DNA of 6,423 nucleotides from Clostridia bacterium. Its GTDB lineage: Bacteria; Bacillota; Clostridia; Christensenellales; Borkfalkiaceae. Below the pieces are notes generated by a model. That model was not told where the DNA came from. It saw nothing but the letters and a program-made list of their open reading frames with translations, and did not search any database. Every line of letters begins with the position of its first letter. The stretch's first letter is position 1. Shown here piece by piece: positions 6,423 to 6,423 of this stretch. The position numbers were made by a program, and so were the translations under genes. The stretch is taken from contig JAFVXN010000023.1 in assembly GCA_017501125.1 (NCBI GenBank), positions 1 through 6,423 of the forward strand, given 5' to 3'.

Positions 6423-6423
6423 C

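Overview
The window looks like a piece of a Bacillota (Firmicutes, Clostridia-like) chromosome of moderate GC content. This rests on three things: the addB-addA gene order, strong AAGGAG-type ribosome binding sites, and an integrase of the kind common in Firmicutes prophages and integrative elements. I cannot name the genus from the sequence alone.

Layout. Positions 2-4541 hold the end of addB and a complete addA, which overlap by 14 bp and are clearly one operon. Their products form the AddAB helicase-nuclease, which processes double-strand breaks for RecA-dependent repair. A long inverted repeat follows at 4572-4632. Its right arm ends exactly at the start codon of a small membrane-protein gene of unknown function (4633-5262). 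That gene converges on a minus-strand gene at 5233-5805, and the two overlap by 30 bp at their 3' ends. The minus-strand gene encodes a protein that reads as two tandem PRC-barrel-like repeats.

The intergenic stretch 5806-5971 carries two divergent promoters of nearly identical design (TGnTAGAAT extended -10 boxes). One drives the PRC-like gene and the other drives a tRNA-Gln(CUG) gene at 5972-6046. A perfect 19-bp hairpin terminator starts at the last base of the tRNA. The window ends in the C-terminal catalytic part of a tyrosine recombinase on the minus strand (6153-6422), whose 3' end faces the tRNA.

How the parts relate. AddA and AddB act together. No functional link between them and the downstream genes is visible. 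The tRNA plus adjacent integrase suggests that the right edge is the boundary of an integrated element whose body lies beyond the window. No stretch over 300 bases lacks a gene. I found no CRISPR array, insertion sequence or clearly new system. The least explained items are the hairpin that overlaps the ribosome binding site at 4633, the unrecognised membrane protein, and the tRNA/integrase junction.
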